In this document: positions 1 through 9,600 of the stretch, one piece after another
Position numbering within the stretch: the first letter of the stretch is position 1
How the letters are laid out: each line of letters begins with the position of its first letter
Assembly (NCBI GenBank): GCA_902826865.1
Contig: CADEGN010000001.1
Span: forward strand, 1-47,654
Origin: an uncultured Myxococcales bacterium
Lineage (GTDB): Bacteria > Myxococcota_A > Polyangia > Nannocystales > Nannocystaceae
Reading direction: 5' to 3'
Length of the DNA: 47,654 nt
Notes under the pieces: generated by a model
Seen by the model: the letters and a program-made list of their open reading frames with translations, nothing else
What the model was told of the DNA's origin: nothing
The model's database searches: none
Made by a program: the position numbers and the translations under genes

Positions 1-880
1 GTTCGTGCCAGAGCAAGTCCAGCGCGTGCTCGGGGAGCGGCAATGGAGGCCCAATCGCCGTGATCGGGGGTAAGCCTGCGCCCAGGCGGCTCAGCGGTTT
101 GGGGCCGGTGAGGACCAGATCGCTGTGAGCGATGATCGCAAGCGCCGCGTAGAACGTAGGCACACGCACGGCGATGCGGCGACTGAGGCCCTTTGCCTCG
201 AGGGCACGGTCGACGAAGCCGAGGCCCGCGCCGACAAGCGCGTGCGACATTCCGACATAGGTGTCGAGGTCGAGCGTGCGTCGGCGGGCGCGGCCGATCC
301 GGGGATGATCCGCACGCACGAAGCAAGTGAACGTGTCGTGCAGGAGCGTGCGCCGTAGCACGCCGGGCGGGTCCTCGCGCTGCATGCCCACGATGCGCGG
401 GACTACGGCGATATCGACCTCGCCGGTCTCGAGGCGCTCGGGCAGGCGGCGCTCGTCCGACGCGATCACGGCGATGTCTACTCCGGGGGCTTCACGTCCG
501 ACGCGCTCGAGCAGCGCCGGCAGCATGATGAGGTCGAAGAGATCCGGCGATACGATCGCGAATGCCCGCTTCGCCGTCGCGGGATCGAAGCCGTCCGACT
601 GCGAGAGCGCGCGCTGCAGCGTGAGCAGGCCCGCGCGCAGCGGAACGACGAGCGCTTCGGCCCTCGGAGTCAGCATCATGCCGCTGCGACCGCGCACGAG
701 CAGCGGATCGCCAAGCAGATCGCGGAGGCGTCGAAGGGCGTGGCTCACCGCCGACTGCGTCACCCGAAGGCGACGCGCGGCCCGGGTGACGCTCTGCTCC
801 TGGGCCAGCGCGTCGAAGGCCACGATGAGGTTCAGATCCACCCCTACGAGGTCGTCTATAGCTATATGAACATTGCTCAT
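1..880 (-). CDS. LysR-family transcriptional regulator (3' end outside window)
   Basis: Translating the minus strand from ATG at 880 gives an open frame of 293 codons to the window edge, so the C-terminus is missing. Residues about 15-70 form the LysR winged helix-turn-helix, with the recognition stretch SVTRAARRLRVTQSAVSHAL near 30-49, followed by a linker helix. The rest matches the periplasmic-binding-protein-like effector domain (for example DPATAKRAFAIVSPD and a RLETGEVDIAVVP stretch). It is divergent from the reductase-like gene at 937, with 56 nt between them; LysR proteins often control the divergent neighbour, so that gene is the likely target (inference). The effector is unknown. 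ATG 880 is the only in-frame Met ahead of the helix-turn-helix. Confidence 0.9.
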   Translation of the reverse strand, partial: MSNVHIAIDDLVGVDLNLIVAFDALAQEQSVTRAARRLRVTQSAVSHALRRLRDLLGDPLLVRGRSGMMLTPRAEALVVPLRAGLLTLQRALSQSDGFDPATAKRAFAIVSPDLFDLIMLPALLERVGREAPGVDIAVIASDERRLPERLETGEVDIAVVPRIVGMQREDPPGVLRRTLLHDTFTCFVRADHPRIGRARRRTLDLDTYVGMSHALVGAGLGFVDRALEAKGLSRRIAVRVPTFYAALAIIAHSDLVLTGPKPLSRLGAGLPPITAIGPPLPLPEHALDLLWHE

Positions 881-891
881 GTGCGTATGAG
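876..891. promoter_or_regulatory. Inverted repeat in the LysR/reductase divergent region
   Basis: CTCAT-N6-ATGAG is a perfect 5-bp inverted repeat overlapping the start codon of the LysR gene. LysR regulators bind interrupted dyads in the divergent intergenic region, so this is a candidate autoregulatory operator. It is short and could be chance. Confidence 0.3.
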
Positions 892-936
892 AACAGCTCG
901 TTGGATTCATGTCTAGCCGCGCCGCAAACTGGGTCC

Positions 937-1605
937 ATGAAGATCACCGTCATCGGAGCAACCGGCGGCTCGGGCCGCGCCACCGTAACCAGACTGCTTG
1001 CCGAGGGGCACGACGTCACTGCGTTCTCACGTCACGCGGATCGCATCGGGATCGCGTCAGATCGCCTGCGCCTCGTCAATGGAGATGCGATGGACCCGGC
1101 GGATGTCGACGCTGCCGTGCGCCGGCAAGATGCAGTCATCGTGACGCTCGGGATCACCGAAAACCCGATCCGCGTTCGACTACTCGGGCCCGCACACACA
1201 CCGATCCAAGTGCGCTCGAGCGGAACGCGCAACGTAATCGTGGCGATGCGCAAGTACGGCGTGCCACGGCTCGTCGTCCAGACGACCTACGGCGTAGGCG
1301 ACACGCGTGACCGACTCGGCTTTCTCGACGGGCTGTTCTTCGCGTTGCTGCTGCGGCCGCAGATCGCAGACACCGAGGTGCAGAACCAGCTGGTTCACGA
1401 CAGCGGACTCGACTGGGTGATCGCTCAACCGGTACACCTCACCGATGACGCCCCAGGCGCCGAGCCTTTCGTTTCCACCACGGGTGAGACGCGAAAGATG
1501 AAGGTGTCGCGCCATAGCGTGGCGCAGTTCCTGACCTGCGCCGTCACGGGCTCGGATTTCCTGCGCCGCGAAGTTGCGATCTCGGGGGCCCGCGAAGCGG
1601 TGTGA
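937..1605 (+). CDS. NAD(P)-binding Rossmann reductase-like protein (NmrA/SDR atypical type)
   Basis: 222 aa. The N-terminus MKITVIGATGGSGRATV holds the glycine-rich dinucleotide-binding motif GATGGSG (residues 7-13) after the first beta strand, as in NmrA-like and atypical short-chain dehydrogenase proteins. VPRLVVQTTYGVGD (about 110-123) and LDWVIAQPVHLTDD (about 163-176) are the later strands typical of NAD(P)H-dependent flavin or biliverdin reductase-like and epimerase-like members. No YxxxK catalytic pair is evident, which is usual for the atypical group. The ATG at 937 is preferred because the glycine motif follows immediately; an upstream TTG at 901 would add 12 poorly conserved residues. 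It is divergent from the LysR gene and possibly controlled by it. The substrate cannot be told from sequence. Confidence 0.85.
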   Translation: MKITVIGATGGSGRATVTRLLAEGHDVTAFSRHADRIGIASDRLRLVNGDAMDPADVDAAVRRQDAVIVTLGITENPIRVRLLGPAHTPIQVRSSGTRNVIVAMRKYGVPRLVVQTTYGVGDTRDRLGFLDGLFFALLLRPQIADTEVQNQLVHDSGLDWVIAQPVHLTDDAPGAEPFVSTTGETRKMKVSRHSVAQFLTCAVTGSDFLRREVAISGAREAV

Positions 1606-1699
1606 TCGACCTTGCAGCAAACGCGCGCGCGACCGCGTGGGGCCGTGACAGCGTCGAAATCCGGTTGCGCGCGCACGTCGGTGCGGAGAGAATGCAGCA

Positions 1700-3084
1700 A
1701 TGTCCACCCCCCGCTCCGCATCTCCGGTCGCGCTCGTCGCTCTCGCGGCGGTCATCGCGTGCGCGCCGCGGGGCACGTCCACGCCGCCGCTGCAGAGCTC
1801 TGCGCCGCCGCCCCCCGCCCGCTCCAGTTCGAGGCGCCGCGGCCGTGGGCGAAGCCGATCGCGGACTACCTCGCATTCGGCGGGGAGAACTTCCCCGACG
1901 GGTTCAACCGCGCGATCACGGCGCTACAACCATTCGGAGATCGCCTGTGGCTCGGCTACGGCGACGGGGCGGCGAACCTCGGGACGCGCGTGCCGATCGA
2001 GTTCCGAGCGTTCTCGAGCCCGCGCGATCCGACGGTCTCGGCCGCGATCGTCGCGGGGGCAGGGCAGGGCGGCACGCAACGCACGCAGAGCGACACCGGC
2101 GAGGAACAGATCGAGCCGTTTCGCGTGTGCGGCCGCCTGCTGTGCCAGGCGGGCGTCGACTCCAACGACCCGGACGAGGCGTGGTCGCAGGCCAAGGGAC
2201 CCGAGCGGGTGATCGACGGCAACTTCTTTCGCCTCGAGGGCGAGATCTGGCGCAAGTTCCGCTCGATCCCCGGTGGCGAGCACGTCCACGACCTCGCGAC
2301 GATGGGGACGGCGATCTACGCGGCGGGCTCCGGGGCGGCGAACCGCGCGGAGTTCGAGCGCGGCGAAATCTATCGCTACCTGTGGCGCAGCATCGACGGT
2401 GGCAACACGTTCACCGTCGTCCACCGCGTGATGTTCCCCGAGCCCGGCAAGGGCGACACGCGGTTCCGCCGGTTACTCGTGGTGGGCAAGACGCTCTACG
2501 TGTTCGGCTTCATCAACCCGCACGTGGACAAGAAGCCGCGCGAGGGACGGCACGTCCGACTCGTCGGCGAACGCCTCGAGGACCTGGGCGGTCCGCTCGC
2601 GCCCCTGGTCGTCCTCCGTACGTTCGAGCTGCCGGACGGCCGTGGTCTCGTGGTCACGGTCGCGGAGGACCGGCGGACGCGCACGTTCGTCGCCCGCGAG
2701 GACGGGTTCACCGAGCTCGCGAGCTGGGTGAGCCGCCGCGTGATCGACGTGGCGGTCGCCCCGGAGCACGGCCAGGTGCTCGTCCTCTGCGGCGACGGTG
2801 GTGCGCCGGAACACTTCTCGGTGCAGGCCGCGCCGCTCAACGCCCTCGCGACGCTGGTGGACGTCGTCGATCTCGGCACGGAGTCTGCGAGCGCGCTGGC
2901 GCTGTGGCGCGGGGCGCTATTCATCGGTACCAGCGCGGGCGAGGTGTGGAAGGCCGAACCAGCGAGCCCAGCCGACAGCTGCCGTGTCGACGCCGAGTGC
3001 GACGAGTGTCGGCAGTGCTCGGCCCTCACGGGCGAGCCATGCACCTGCAACGGTTCGACGGGCATCTGCGGCCCGTGCGGTTGA
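1700..3084 (+). CDS. Secreted lipoprotein, beta-propeller-like, with apparent frameshift
   Basis: Two overlapping frames together make one plausible gene. From ATG 1700, with GGAGAG about 9 nt upstream, a lipoprotein signal peptide reads MSTPRSASPVALVALAAVIAC (lipobox VIAC, Cys21), but this frame then degenerates. The body of the protein (PRPLQFEAPRPWAKPIADYL onward, about 420 aa to TGA 3084) is in the next frame. The frames meet at a run of six C at 1811-1816; one additional C would join them. The body has BNR/propeller-like repeats (RSIDGGNTF near 2390) and ends in a Cys-rich tail with nine cysteines. The body frame is also open back to 1612, but that extension is Arg-rich and lacks a signal peptide. 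Either a real frameshift mutation or a homopolymer sequencing error fits. Function unknown. Confidence 0.6.
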
Positions 3085-3262
3085 GTGCGGCCGCGGCCCG
3101 AACGAGTGATGTGATCGGCCCAAGCCGAAGCGAAGGAGCCGGTCGGCGACTACCAGGATCTGGCAGCCGCCGTCGATCGACGAGGCGATCGCGTGGGCTC
3201 CGACTCGCGGAGGATCGGGCCGGGGGTGTAAGGAGGGCGAGTGGCTCCCGTTTGGTGCGCGT

Positions 3263-5917
3263 ATGGTGACAAAGGCAGCCTCGCAGAGGCTGGGCCAACG
3301 TGGGTCACCGCGCTGCCGGACGTTTGCGTTGGCCCTGATCGCGACGCCTGGCCTCGCCTGCCATCGGGGTCCCGCAGCGCTCTCCGACGAAGCGACCTCG
3401 ACCGGGGAGGAAACCGGCACGACCGGGTCTGCGGCAACTGACGAAAACACGGCGGAAAGCGGCGATTCCCTGGGTGGACCCGCCGAATGTGGAAATGGAC
3501 GCATCGAACCTCGGGAGGAATGCGACGCCGGCTTCGCGAATCGAGACGACGGCCCCTGCACCACGCACTGTCGCGAAGCTCGATGCGGTGACGGATACCT
3601 CGGCCTCGAGGAGGCTTGCGATCTCGGTCCGGACAACGGAGGCCCGGGGTGCACCGAGCAATGCGAAGACCCAACCGCAATCGTATGGATCGACCGCCTC
3701 GCCGGCGATGCGGGGAGCCAAGACGAAGCCAGGGACGTGGGCACCGATGCGACCGGCCGCATCTACGCCGCTGGATGGCTAACTGATAACGACGGACAGT
3801 CGTCGTGGCTGCGCGCGTATGAGCCCGACGGAGCGCCACGATACACGGTGGATTGGGCACTGGATCCGTGTTTTCCTCCGCACACCACCCGGCTTTTCGT
3901 CAGCGCGGCGGGAGAGGCGTACGTGGCAATCAACCAGTGCCCCGCCGGTGTCTCGATTCACAAACTGACGGTCGATGGTGAACGCGCGTGGTCGATGGAC
4001 CTGGGCGACGAAACGGAGATCGACCCGATCAGAGCTGTTCTGGCCTTCGCTGCCAACGACACCCTGGTGATGGCCTATAACGACGACGCCGGGCAGAAGC
4101 GCCTGGGGTGGGTGGAACCCGGAGACCCCGCGATCGCACAGGAGGTTGTCATCGACGACTTCATTCATCGGCTCGCGGTGGATCCGCGTGGCTCGATCAT
4201 CGCCCTCAACGACGAAAACCTCCTAAGTTATGCACCCGACGGCAAGCTCAACTGGCGTCAGTCGGTGCGGTCGTGGAGCTACGACTTCGCGCTCGACGTC
4301 GACGCTACGATCGTCGTCGCCCGAGATGCCCAGGAGCCGGAACTAGTCGGGCCTCGCATCGAGAGGTTCGACAGCGATGGAACCCGTATTCACTCCATTC
4401 CGGTGCAGCTGGACCGCGTGAACTCGGCGGTACCGGTGAGAATGGGCGGCCTCGCGATCGACGACAGCGGAAATGCGATCTTGGCCGTGACTCTGCCCGC
4501 CACGCCCGGGCGACCCGCATCTGATCACGATGCCGGAGTGCTGGTGCTCGACCCGCAGTTCACGCCGATATCGCAGATTCGCCACCCGGCCTCTGCCCGA
4601 GCTGCCGACGCCGCCGTCGACGTAGTCGCGTTACCCGAGGGAATTGCGATCGCAGGCTACGAATCGGTCGCGCTCGCTGGCCATGACGCTTTTGTGGCGC
4701 GGATCGATGTCGCTAAGGCCGACCGGCTGGAGGCGATCCATCCGGTCCAGACAGGAGTCACGCCGGCAATGCGCCCAACTGACCAGTCTTTGGGACTCGC
4801 GTCGGTTTCGCCGGGGCAGGCCCAAGCCAGACCCGATACGCTGTTCGTCAATTTTCTCGGCGAACACCTCGAGCCCGGCGAGAACTCGGCCCGCAACGAA
4901 TCGCGGTGCATCGAGGCCCCGTTCGATTTTCCGGCCTATACCGGTTCGGCAGCGAAGGCTGAAGAGGCGCTCGCGCTTGCGCGATCCTTGTTGGATCCCT
5001 TTGCAGTGCGTATCGTCACCGAGCGTCCGCCTGATCACCTGCCGTACATGCTCGTCATGGTGGGCGGGTGGCCCAGTGACTTTGGGCTGGACGACAACAT
5101 CCGAGGGTTGGCGTGCGACGTCGATTGCGCCGACGAAGCCCGACGTGACATGGTCTTTATTTTCGGCGAGGCGGCAGCAAACGCGGCTGAGCTGGCTCAG
5201 GTCATCGTCCACGAGGCCGCACACCAATGGGGCCTCGAGCACGTGCTCGGAGATGCCGACCTGATGCACCCTATCAACAGCGAGAATCGCACGGATATCG
5301 GCGATACTTGTATGCCGCTGAGCGAGCCGCGAGTGGCCGTTTGCACGGATGCGCACCAACGATTTTGTCCGTCCGTGCCTGTCGCTCAGCGAGCACGTGC
5401 GGAGTTGCTGGCTACCCTGGGGCCGAGTGTCGACGAAGACGCACCACCACAGGTCGAGATCCTCTCGCCTTTGGATGGGCAGACGTTCGTCGCCGGCGAG
5501 CCGGTACTGATCGAAGCGCGAATCACCGACGACTATCCGGGCTTCGGGTGGAGTTTCGCGGTCCCTGAGCTGCAGTGGGTCGCGCCGGCCTTCACCGAAC
5601 AGACCCAACACGAGTTGCGCTTTCCGCCCGGGAGTTTCACGTTACAGGTGATCGCGACCGATCAAGCCGGACAAAGCGAAACAGTCGAAGTGAACCTCAA
5701 CGTTCACGAAGATGTTGTGGAGCCTGAGCCTGCAACTTCAACCGACACCGGTGAAGTGCGCGACGAAACCACTGCTCCCGCGGTCACTTCCGAAGACGAT
5801 GATGGGGGGTGCTCGATCCCCTCGAGATCAAGCGCACTGCAGCTGGCGTGGCTACCCATCTGCGCGACTCAGCGGCCTCGGCGGCGCCGCCGTCACAGCA
5901 CATCGGTGGACCGATAG
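3263..5917 (+). CDS. Secreted multidomain metzincin-like metalloprotease
   Basis: 884 aa. N-terminal secretion signal (hydrophobic FALALIATPGLAC, Cys33, a poor lipobox), then a Thr/Gly/Glu-rich linker. Residues 76-134 are a Cys-rich module of the CGNG..EP.EECD type common in myxobacteria. About 138-510 hold repeated strands of the kind ARDVGTDATGRIYAAGW, likely a beta-propeller. Residues 650-660 read HEAAHQWGLEH, a perfect HExxHxxGxxH zinc site (H650, E651, H654, G657, H660), and LMHP at 667-670 can serve as the Met-turn, so this is a metzincin-like peptidase. About 725-813 look like an Ig-like domain. The C-terminus (GGC, a short hydrophobic stretch, then RPRRRRRH) resembles a MYXO-CTERM surface-sorting tail, though the hydrophobic part is short. 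The substrate is unknown. Confidence 0.85.
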   Translation: MVTKAASQRLGQRGSPRCRTFALALIATPGLACHRGPAALSDEATSTGEETGTTGSAATDENTAESGDSLGGPAECGNGRIEPREECDAGFANRDDGPCTTHCREARCGDGYLGLEEACDLGPDNGGPGCTEQCEDPTAIVWIDRLAGDAGSQDEARDVGTDATGRIYAAGWLTDNDGQSSWLRAYEPDGAPRYTVDWALDPCFPPHTTRLFVSAAGEAYVAINQCPAGVSIHKLTVDGERAWSMDLGDETEIDPIRAVLAFAANDTLVMAYNDDAGQKRLGWVEPGDPAIAQEVVIDDFIHRLAVDPRGSIIALNDENLLSYAPDGKLNWRQSVRSWSYDFALDVDATIVVARDAQEPELVGPRIERFDSDGTRIHSIPVQLDRVNSAVPVRMGGLAIDDSGNAILAVTLPATPGRPASDHDAGVLVLDPQFTPISQIRHPASARAADAAVDVVALPEGIAIAGYESVALAGHDAFVARIDVAKADRLEAIHPVQTGVTPAMRPTDQSLGLASVSPGQAQARPDTLFVNFLGEHLEPGENSARNESRCIEAPFDFPAYTGSAAKAEEALALARSLLDPFAVRIVTERPPDHLPYMLVMVGGWPSDFGLDDNIRGLACDVDCADEARRDMVFIFGEAAANAAELAQVIVHEAAHQWGLEHVLGDADLMHPINSENRTDIGDTCMPLSEPRVAVCTDAHQRFCPSVPVAQRARAELLATLGPSVDEDAPPQVEILSPLDGQTFVAGEPVLIEARITDDYPGFGWSFAVPELQWVAPAFTEQTQHELRFPPGSFTLQVIATDQAGQSETVEVNLNVHEDVVEPEPATSTDTGEVRDETTAPAVTSEDDDGGCSIPSRSSALQLAWLPICATQRPRRRRRHSTSVDR

Positions 5918-6006
5918 GAACCCGGCTCCTCGAGGCGCCGGCCCATCGCGATGGATGCCGACGTGCACGCGGATGGCTCGGGCCTCGGTTGCCTGTGGCG
6001 CCCCGG

Positions 6007-6369
6007 CTACTTGAAGGTCGCGCGCGAGTAGGCGAGGACATCCGCGACCTGCTGATCCTTAAGCGAGCTCTGCGGCGGCATCGTCTCGTAGCCGTTGATC
6101 ACCACGCCGATGAGTTCGCGATCACTCAGCCCAGGGACCTCATCAGCCAACGTCGGAGTCGTGGCGGCGCCGGGCGTGTTCCCATCGGCGCCGTGGCATG
6201 CCGCTGAGCCGCATGTCGACGCGAACGTGGTTTGGCCGTCAGCTGTCTTGCCGCTAAGCGCCTCGATGGTGTCGATGCGCGAAGCGTTCATCTCGTCGGG
6301 TTCGTCGTCCCCGGAGTCACACGCCAACGTGAAAAGCAGAGGGAGGAAGGGAAGAGCGCGTCCGAACAT
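6007..6369 (-). CDS. Small c-type cytochrome lipoprotein with CX4CH haem motif
   Basis: 120 aa from ATG 6369. The signal MFGRALPFLPLLFTLAC (Cys17) suggests a lipoprotein exported to the periplasm. Residues 53-59 read CGSAACH, so four residues lie between the cysteines instead of the usual two. The following GADG, the Met97 in ETMPP as probable sixth ligand, and the C-terminal helix DQQVADVLAYSRATF are typical of class I mono-haem cytochromes c. It probably carries electrons in a respiratory or peroxidase chain; no partner oxidase lies nearby. The ATG at 6369 is chosen over upstream starts because the signal peptide begins there and a -10 element lies just upstream. It lies downstream of ileS on the same strand but probably has its own promoter. 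Confidence 0.82.
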   Translation of the reverse strand: MFGRALPFLPLLFTLACDSGDDEPDEMNASRIDTIEALSGKTADGQTTFASTCGSAACHGADGNTPGAATTPTLADEVPGLSDRELIGVVINGYETMPPQSSLKDQQVADVLAYSRATFK

Positions 6370-6377
6370 TTCGCCGG

Positions 6378-6405
6378 ATGGTAGCGAGGTCTCAGCCGCG
6401 ATCAA
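6378..6405 (-). promoter_or_regulatory. Candidate promoter of the cytochrome gene
   Basis: On the minus strand TTGATC (6405-6400), a 16-nt spacer and TACCAT (6383-6378) form a sigma70-like promoter. The -10 ends 8 nt before the ATG at 6369, so the transcript would start at or within a few bases of the start codon (leaderless). No Shine-Dalgarno sequence is present. Confidence 0.45.
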
Positions 6406-6513
6406 CCGGCAGTCCATCGAATCCCGCTCTTTTGCGGGCCCAGCACCGGAAAATGCGCACGGTCCGCGCAGCGTTGGCATGGGCGGCAACGCGGCGAACA
6501 CGCCATGATTCGG

Positions 6514-6604
6514 CCTGACGAACAGGCCTGACGAACAGGCTAGACGAACAGGCTAGACGAACAGGCTAGACGAACAGGCTAGACGAACAGGCTGGACGAG
6601 CAGG
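6514..6604. repeat. Seven tandem copies of a 13-bp repeat
   Basis: Exactly 7 x 13 bp. Copies 1 and 2 are CCTGACGAACAGG, copies 3-6 are CTAGACGAACAGG and copy 7 is CTGGACGAGCAGG. The array ends 3 bp before the ileS stop codon (6608-6610, minus strand), so it lies in the 3' untranslated region of ileS. The four identical central copies suggest recent slippage expansion. The unit is not a multiple of three and there are no spacers, so it is neither coding nor CRISPR. Confidence 0.95.
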
Positions 6605-6607
6605 CCA

Positions 6608-9600
6608 TCAAGTCCGCAGCCCGAGTGTCACGGCGATCCCATCGATGTCCTCGGCGCTGATCTTCGTCCACGCCCCTTCCTCCACGCGGTCGGCGAGGGT
6701 CACCGCGCGCGCCAGCACCTCGCCCGCCACGAGCTCACGCAGGGCGGAATCGCCGAGCATCTCCTTGATCTCGCCGGATGTCGCGATGCCGAGCTCGATC
6801 TGGGCGCTCACGTCGAGCCCTGCGTCCTTGCGCAGGGTCTGGACCCGATTGACGAGCTCACGCGCGTGGCCCTCCCGCCGCAACTCGGGCGTGACCGTGG
6901 TATCGAGTACGACTGTCATGCCGTCACCGACCTCGGCCGCGTGACCGCTGAGGGCCTCCCGCGTCACCAGCACCTCTTCGCTCGTCACGATCTCGCCTCC
7001 GACTGTGATCGACCCGGTGCGCACGAGCGTGGCGATCGCCGCGGCGTCGAGCACCGCGATCTGTTCGGCGACCTGCTTCATTCGCCCGCCAAGGCGCTTG
7101 CCGAGAACCTTGAAATTGGCCTTGGCGTGCAGCGTGCACAGCTTCGAGTCGTCCTCGACCAGGTCGAGCCGCTTCACGTTGAGTTCCCCAAGCAGTTCGG
7201 ATTCCATGGTCGCAACCGCCGCGCGAATCCGCGGATCTGCGCTGGCTACCGTCACGAACGGCAGCGGTCGCCGCACGGGGATCTTCTCCCGCTCGCGCAC
7301 CGCGAGGCCCAGAGCCACCGCGGCGCGAACCGCTGCAACTTCGGCTTCAAGCGCCTCGTCACGCAACGACAGATCCGCCTCGGGCCAACGTGACAGATGC
7401 ACGCTCGATTCATCGGCCGGTGCGAGATCGGTGTCGACGAGCAATCGCTGGTACAGAAACTCGGTCAGAAACGGCACCACGGGCGCGATCGCCTTGGTCA
7501 CCGTAACGATCGCCCGAAACAACGTGGCGTACGCATCGTGTTTGTCGCCGTCGCCCTCGGTCCGACCGCGCCAATACCGGCGACGCCCGCGGCGAATGTA
7601 CCAATTGTTGAGATCATCGCAGATCCGTTGCAGCGCCGGGGTCGCGTTGGCGAGTGCGTATTGATCTAAATCCGCCTCGAGTTCGGCCACGAACGCCTGC
7701 AACCGGCTCAGAATCCAGCGGTCGAGTTTACCCGTGGGGCGCGCGCTTAGGTCCGCAACAGCCGGCGACCAACCATCGGCGCGCGCGTAGGTCGCGAGGA
7801 AGTTGTAGGCGTTCCATAGCGGGAGCAGGACCGTTCGCACGGTGTCGCGAACGCCCTTGTCGGAGAACCGCATCGGCTCTGCCTTCACGGCCGCGCTCGA
7901 CACCAAGTACGCACGCAAGGCGTCCGCACCATGGGTTTCGATGACCTCGAGCGGGTCGGGATAGTTCTTGAGCCGCTTCGACATCTTCTTGCCGTCCTCG
8001 GCCAACACAAGACCGTTGACGATAACGTGCGCAAACGCCGGGCGATCGAACAACGCGGTCGCGAGCACGTGCAGCGTGTAGAACCACCCACGGGTTTGAT
8101 CGAGCCCCTCGGCGATGAAATCGGCCGGGATGCTGCGCTCGACATAGTCCCGTTTCTCGCTGCGAAACGGGTAGTGGTTTTGCGCGTACGGCATGCTGCC
8201 GGATTCGAACCAGCAATCGAATACTTCGGGCACGCGCCGCATCACGCCGCCCGGCGTCGTCTTCGACGGGAACGTGATGCCATCGACGCTCTCGCGGTGA
8301 AGGTCGGCAATCGACCCCTGCGGCAAGCCGGCCAGGCTCTCAAGCTCAGCGATGGAGCCGATGCACACCAGCTCGTCGGGATTTTGATCGCAACGCCAGA
8401 TCGGGATCGGCGTACCCCAGTATCGGTTCCGCGCGACGTTCCAATCGCGGGCGCTCGCAAGCCAGTTGCCGAATCGGCCCGATCCGACGTGATCCGGTAC
8501 CCAGTGGATCTTGTCGTTGTTCGCAACCAAGCGTTCGCGCAGCGGTTCGACTTTCACGAACCACGTCGAGATCGCCATGTATAGGAGCGGTACCTCTGTC
8601 CGGTAGCAGTGCGGATAGGGATGGACGATCGTGTCGAGATCGACAATCGATCCCTGGGACTTGAGCTTCGCGATGATGCCCTTGTCGGCGTCCTTGACGT
8701 GCTGACCGACGAAGTCCGTCACACGTCCGTCGAAGATGCCCTGCAGACTCACCGGATTGACGAGCGGTAGCCCCTCGCGCCGCCCAACCTCGTAGTCGTC
8801 CTCGCCGAACGCCGGAGCCTGGTGGACGATGCCGGTGCCAGCGTCGGTGCTGACGTAGTCTGCGCCGACGACCTTGAACGCGACGCGCTTGCCGTCGCTT
8901 TCCTTGCGGTCGGCGAAGTAGGGCAGAAGCGGCGCGTACGGCCGGCCCACCAGCTCGCGCCCGTGCACGCGCGCGAGCTCGGTCGTCGTGCCGATCTTGC
9001 CCTTGGCCTGATAATCAGCCAGTCGCGACGGCTCGAGATACGCCACCTCGGCGGTCGCGTCGATCCTGACTTTCACATACTGCAACTCAGGGTGCACGGC
9101 GAGCGCAAGGTTCGACGGGAGCGTCCACGGTGTGGTCGTCCATGCCCACAGCGACGCGTCCTCATCCTCGAGGCGGAACCGCACCGTGACGCTCGGGTCC
9201 TGCCGGCGTTTGTGACCATCCTTGCGCGTGACCGGATCACGCTCCTGCGGACCTTGGGCGACCTCGAAATTCGATAGGGGCGTGCCGAGGGCGGGTGACA
9301 CGGGCTGGACACGATGTCCCTCGAACACCATGCCTTGCTCCCAGAGGCGATGGAACACCCACCAGACGCTCTCCATGAACGAGACGTCCATGGTTTTGTA
9401 GTCGTTGTCGAAGTCGACCCATCGCCCCATGCGGCGCACCGTGCTGCGCCACTGCTCGGTGTACTTGAGCACGCCCGCGCGGCACGCCCCGTTGAATTTC
9501 GCGATCCCGTATCCCTCGATTTCGGCCTTGCCGTGCACGCCGAGTTGATCCTCAGTGAGGCTCTCGATGGGCAGGCCATGGCAATCCCAGCCGAACCGGC

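Noticed and set aside
1602..3269. Long Arg/Pro-rich open frame overlapping the frameshifted lipoprotein
   Set aside because: Composition is typical of a shadow frame in high-G+C DNA; it has no signal peptide or motif and the other frame has both.
6514..6604. Tandem 13-mers as a CRISPR array
   Set aside because: Units are adjacent with no spacers and far too short.
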